Of a stretch of 64,000 nucleotides of DNA, positions 62,968 through 64,000 are shown piece after piece. Both the position numbers and the translations under genes were made by a program. Location of the stretch: positions 496,001-560,000 of the forward strand of contig CAVWVJ010000001.1 in assembly GCA_963758505.1 (NCBI GenBank). The letters are read 5' to 3'. Position 1 is the first letter of the stretch. Each line of letters opens with the position of its first letter. The stretch comes from Korobacter sp963758505. Lineage in GTDB: Bacteria; Acidobacteriota; Terriglobia; Terriglobales; Acidobacteriaceae. Below the pieces are notes generated by a model. That model ran no database searches and was not told the DNA's origin. It saw only the letters and a list, made by a program, of their open reading frames with translations.

Positions 62968-64000
62968 GTGGAGGATCCCCTGTCAGCGACCCTAACTGCG
63001 GTGTCGGCGAAGGATACAGCTCCCCCGCGAGCCCAGGGTAGCGATCTCTCCTCCATCAATCCCTGGTGGGTCGCCGCCGCCGTCATGCTCGGCGTTTTCA
63101 TGGAGGTGCTCGACACCACCGTGGTGAACGTCTCCCTCCCGCACATCGCGGGAAACCTCTCCGCCAGCGTCGACGAAACCACCTGGGTCCTTACCTCCTA
63201 TCTTGTCTCCAATGCCATCGTCCTGCCCATGACCGGGTGGCTGGCCAACCACTTCGGACGCAAACGAATCCTCATGCTGTCCATCCTCGGCTTCACCGCG
63301 TCTTCGGTCGCCTGTGGCATGGCTCCGAATCTTTCCTCCCTGATCTTTTTCCGCGTTGTGCAGGGTGCCACTGGCGGCGGCCTTCAGCCCCTTTCGCAGG
63401 CGATCATGCTGGAAGCGTTTCCCGGCAAGAAGCGCGGAAAAGCTATGGCCTTGTGGGGACTCGGCATCGTCGTTGCCCCCATGCTCGGCCCCGTCCTCGG
63501 CGGCTGGATCACCGACAGCTATAGCTGGCGCTGGATCTTCTATATCAACCTGCCCGTCGGCTTGCTGGCTGCCCTCATGGCGCAGTGGTTCGTCTTCGAT
63601 CCAAAGTACATTCGCCGCACCTCCGATGTCGTCGATTACTGGGGCATCGGCCTGCTCGTCATCGGCATGGGCTCCCTGCAGATCATGCTCGACAAAGGCC
63701 AGGAAGACGATTGGTTCGGCTCGCGCTTCATCCTCACCCTCGCCCTTCTCGCCGCCGGCGGCCTGGCAGCCTTTGTCATCCGCGAGCTGATGGCCGGTCA
63801 CCCCATTGTCGATCTGCGCGTCTTCAGGATCCGCACCTACGCCACCGGTGTCTTCCTCATGACGATCCTCGGCTTCGTCCTCTATGGCAGCACCGTCCTC
63901 ATCCCTATCTGGCTGCAAACTCTGATGGGCTATCCATCGCTGCAAGCCGGCCTCGCCGTCCTTCCGCGCGGCCTTGGCTCGTTCCTGTTCATGCCGCTGG
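62968..64000 (+). CDS. EmrB/QacA-type drug:H+ exporter (DHA2 MFS), cut off at right edge
   Basis: The frame runs open to the edge, 344 codons of about 500. After a hydrophilic start it shows the DHA2 pattern: VMLGVFMEVLDTTVVNVSLP (motif D1), TWVLTSYLVSNAIVLPMTGWL, the motif A version NHFGRKRILM, and motif C GIVVAPMLGPVLGGWI. It is the proton-driven inner-membrane pump that matches the EmrA- and TolC-like genes before it. The first possible start is a GTG at 62968, just after an in-frame stop. No good ribosome site is seen, so the real start may be a few codons later. Confidence 0.87.
   Translation, partial: MEDPLSATLTAVSAKDTAPPRAQGSDLSSINPWWVAAAVMLGVFMEVLDTTVVNVSLPHIAGNLSASVDETTWVLTSYLVSNAIVLPMTGWLANHFGRKRILMLSILGFTASSVACGMAPNLSSLIFFRVVQGATGGGLQPLSQAIMLEAFPGKKRGKAMALWGLGIVVAPMLGPVLGGWITDSYSWRWIFYINLPVGLLAALMAQWFVFDPKYIRRTSDVVDYWGIGLLVIGMGSLQIMLDKGQEDDWFGSRFILTLALLAAGGLAAFVIRELMAGHPIVDLRVFRIRTYATGVFLMTILGFVLYGSTVLIPIWLQTLMGYPSLQAGLAVLPRGLGSFLFMPL

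Noticed and set aside
1..64000. CRISPR arrays, rRNA, tRNA and insertion sequences
   Set aside because: No regular spaced repeats, no recognisable RNA gene and no transposase motif were found on reading through the window.

Overview
The window looks like a chromosomal segment of a GC-rich, Gram-negative, soil-type bacterium. The best guess is an acidobacterium of the Terriglobia/Koribacter kind. This is an inference from gene content: a giant PEGA-domain Ser/Thr kinase, an outer-membrane barrel with an N-terminal carboxypeptidase-regulatory domain, an MGH1-like glucosidase, GlcG-type lipoprotein, M56/BlaI pairs, many small secreted proteins, frequent GTG/TTG starts. There are no rRNA, tRNA, CRISPR or insertion-sequence features that I can support.

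Layout. 1-9.1 kb: a cut-off cation/proton antiporter, a tandem PRC-barrel protein, a type III P-type H+-ATPase, a scar made of PPK2 and aquaporin fragments, then phosphoketolase and acetate kinase, which together convert sugar phosphates to acetate with ATP gain. 9.1-18 kb: mostly small or stress-type genes (SpoIIAA-like, SPFH/band 7, DUF1269-like, DnaJ-type zinc ribbon, DUF2911), a pilT carrying a one-base frameshift, and a secreted alpha/beta hydrolase. 18-23 kb: a TPR protein coupled to a ClC chloride channel, then glucose-6-phosphate dehydrogenase.

23-37 kb is the most striking part. An outer-membrane barrel and a ten-haem cytochrome with an LVIVD propeller run towards a tightly coupled, opposite-strand operon: NuoE-NuoF fusion, an iron-sulfur protein carrying two cyclic-nucleotide-binding domains, a membrane cytochrome b-like protein, and a ten-haem membrane-anchored cytochrome. 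A cytochrome c554-like protein diverges from the same control region. Together these could carry electrons from NADH across the inner membrane, periplasm and outer membrane, with gating by a cyclic nucleotide. About 6 kb further on lie a class III cyclase with two FHA domains and an 1805-residue Ser/Thr kinase, the obvious candidates for making the signal.

37-54 kb: a glucosidase with a frameshift near its N-terminus, a GlcG-like lipoprotein, the cyclase and kinase, an outer-membrane protein, a K+ channel with RCK domain, an HtrA protease and a blaR1-like/blaI pair. The same 16-bp dyad (AACTAA-N4-TTAGTT) sits in front of both htrA and blaI, so BlaI probably controls the protease as well as itself. 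54.9-59.9 kb: a surface-polysaccharide cluster (WecA-like transferase, two epimerase/dehydratases, DegT aminotransferase). 60-64 kb: a TolC/EmrA/EmrB-type tripartite efflux operon, cut off at the right edge.

All functional calls come from motif reading by eye; no searches were run.
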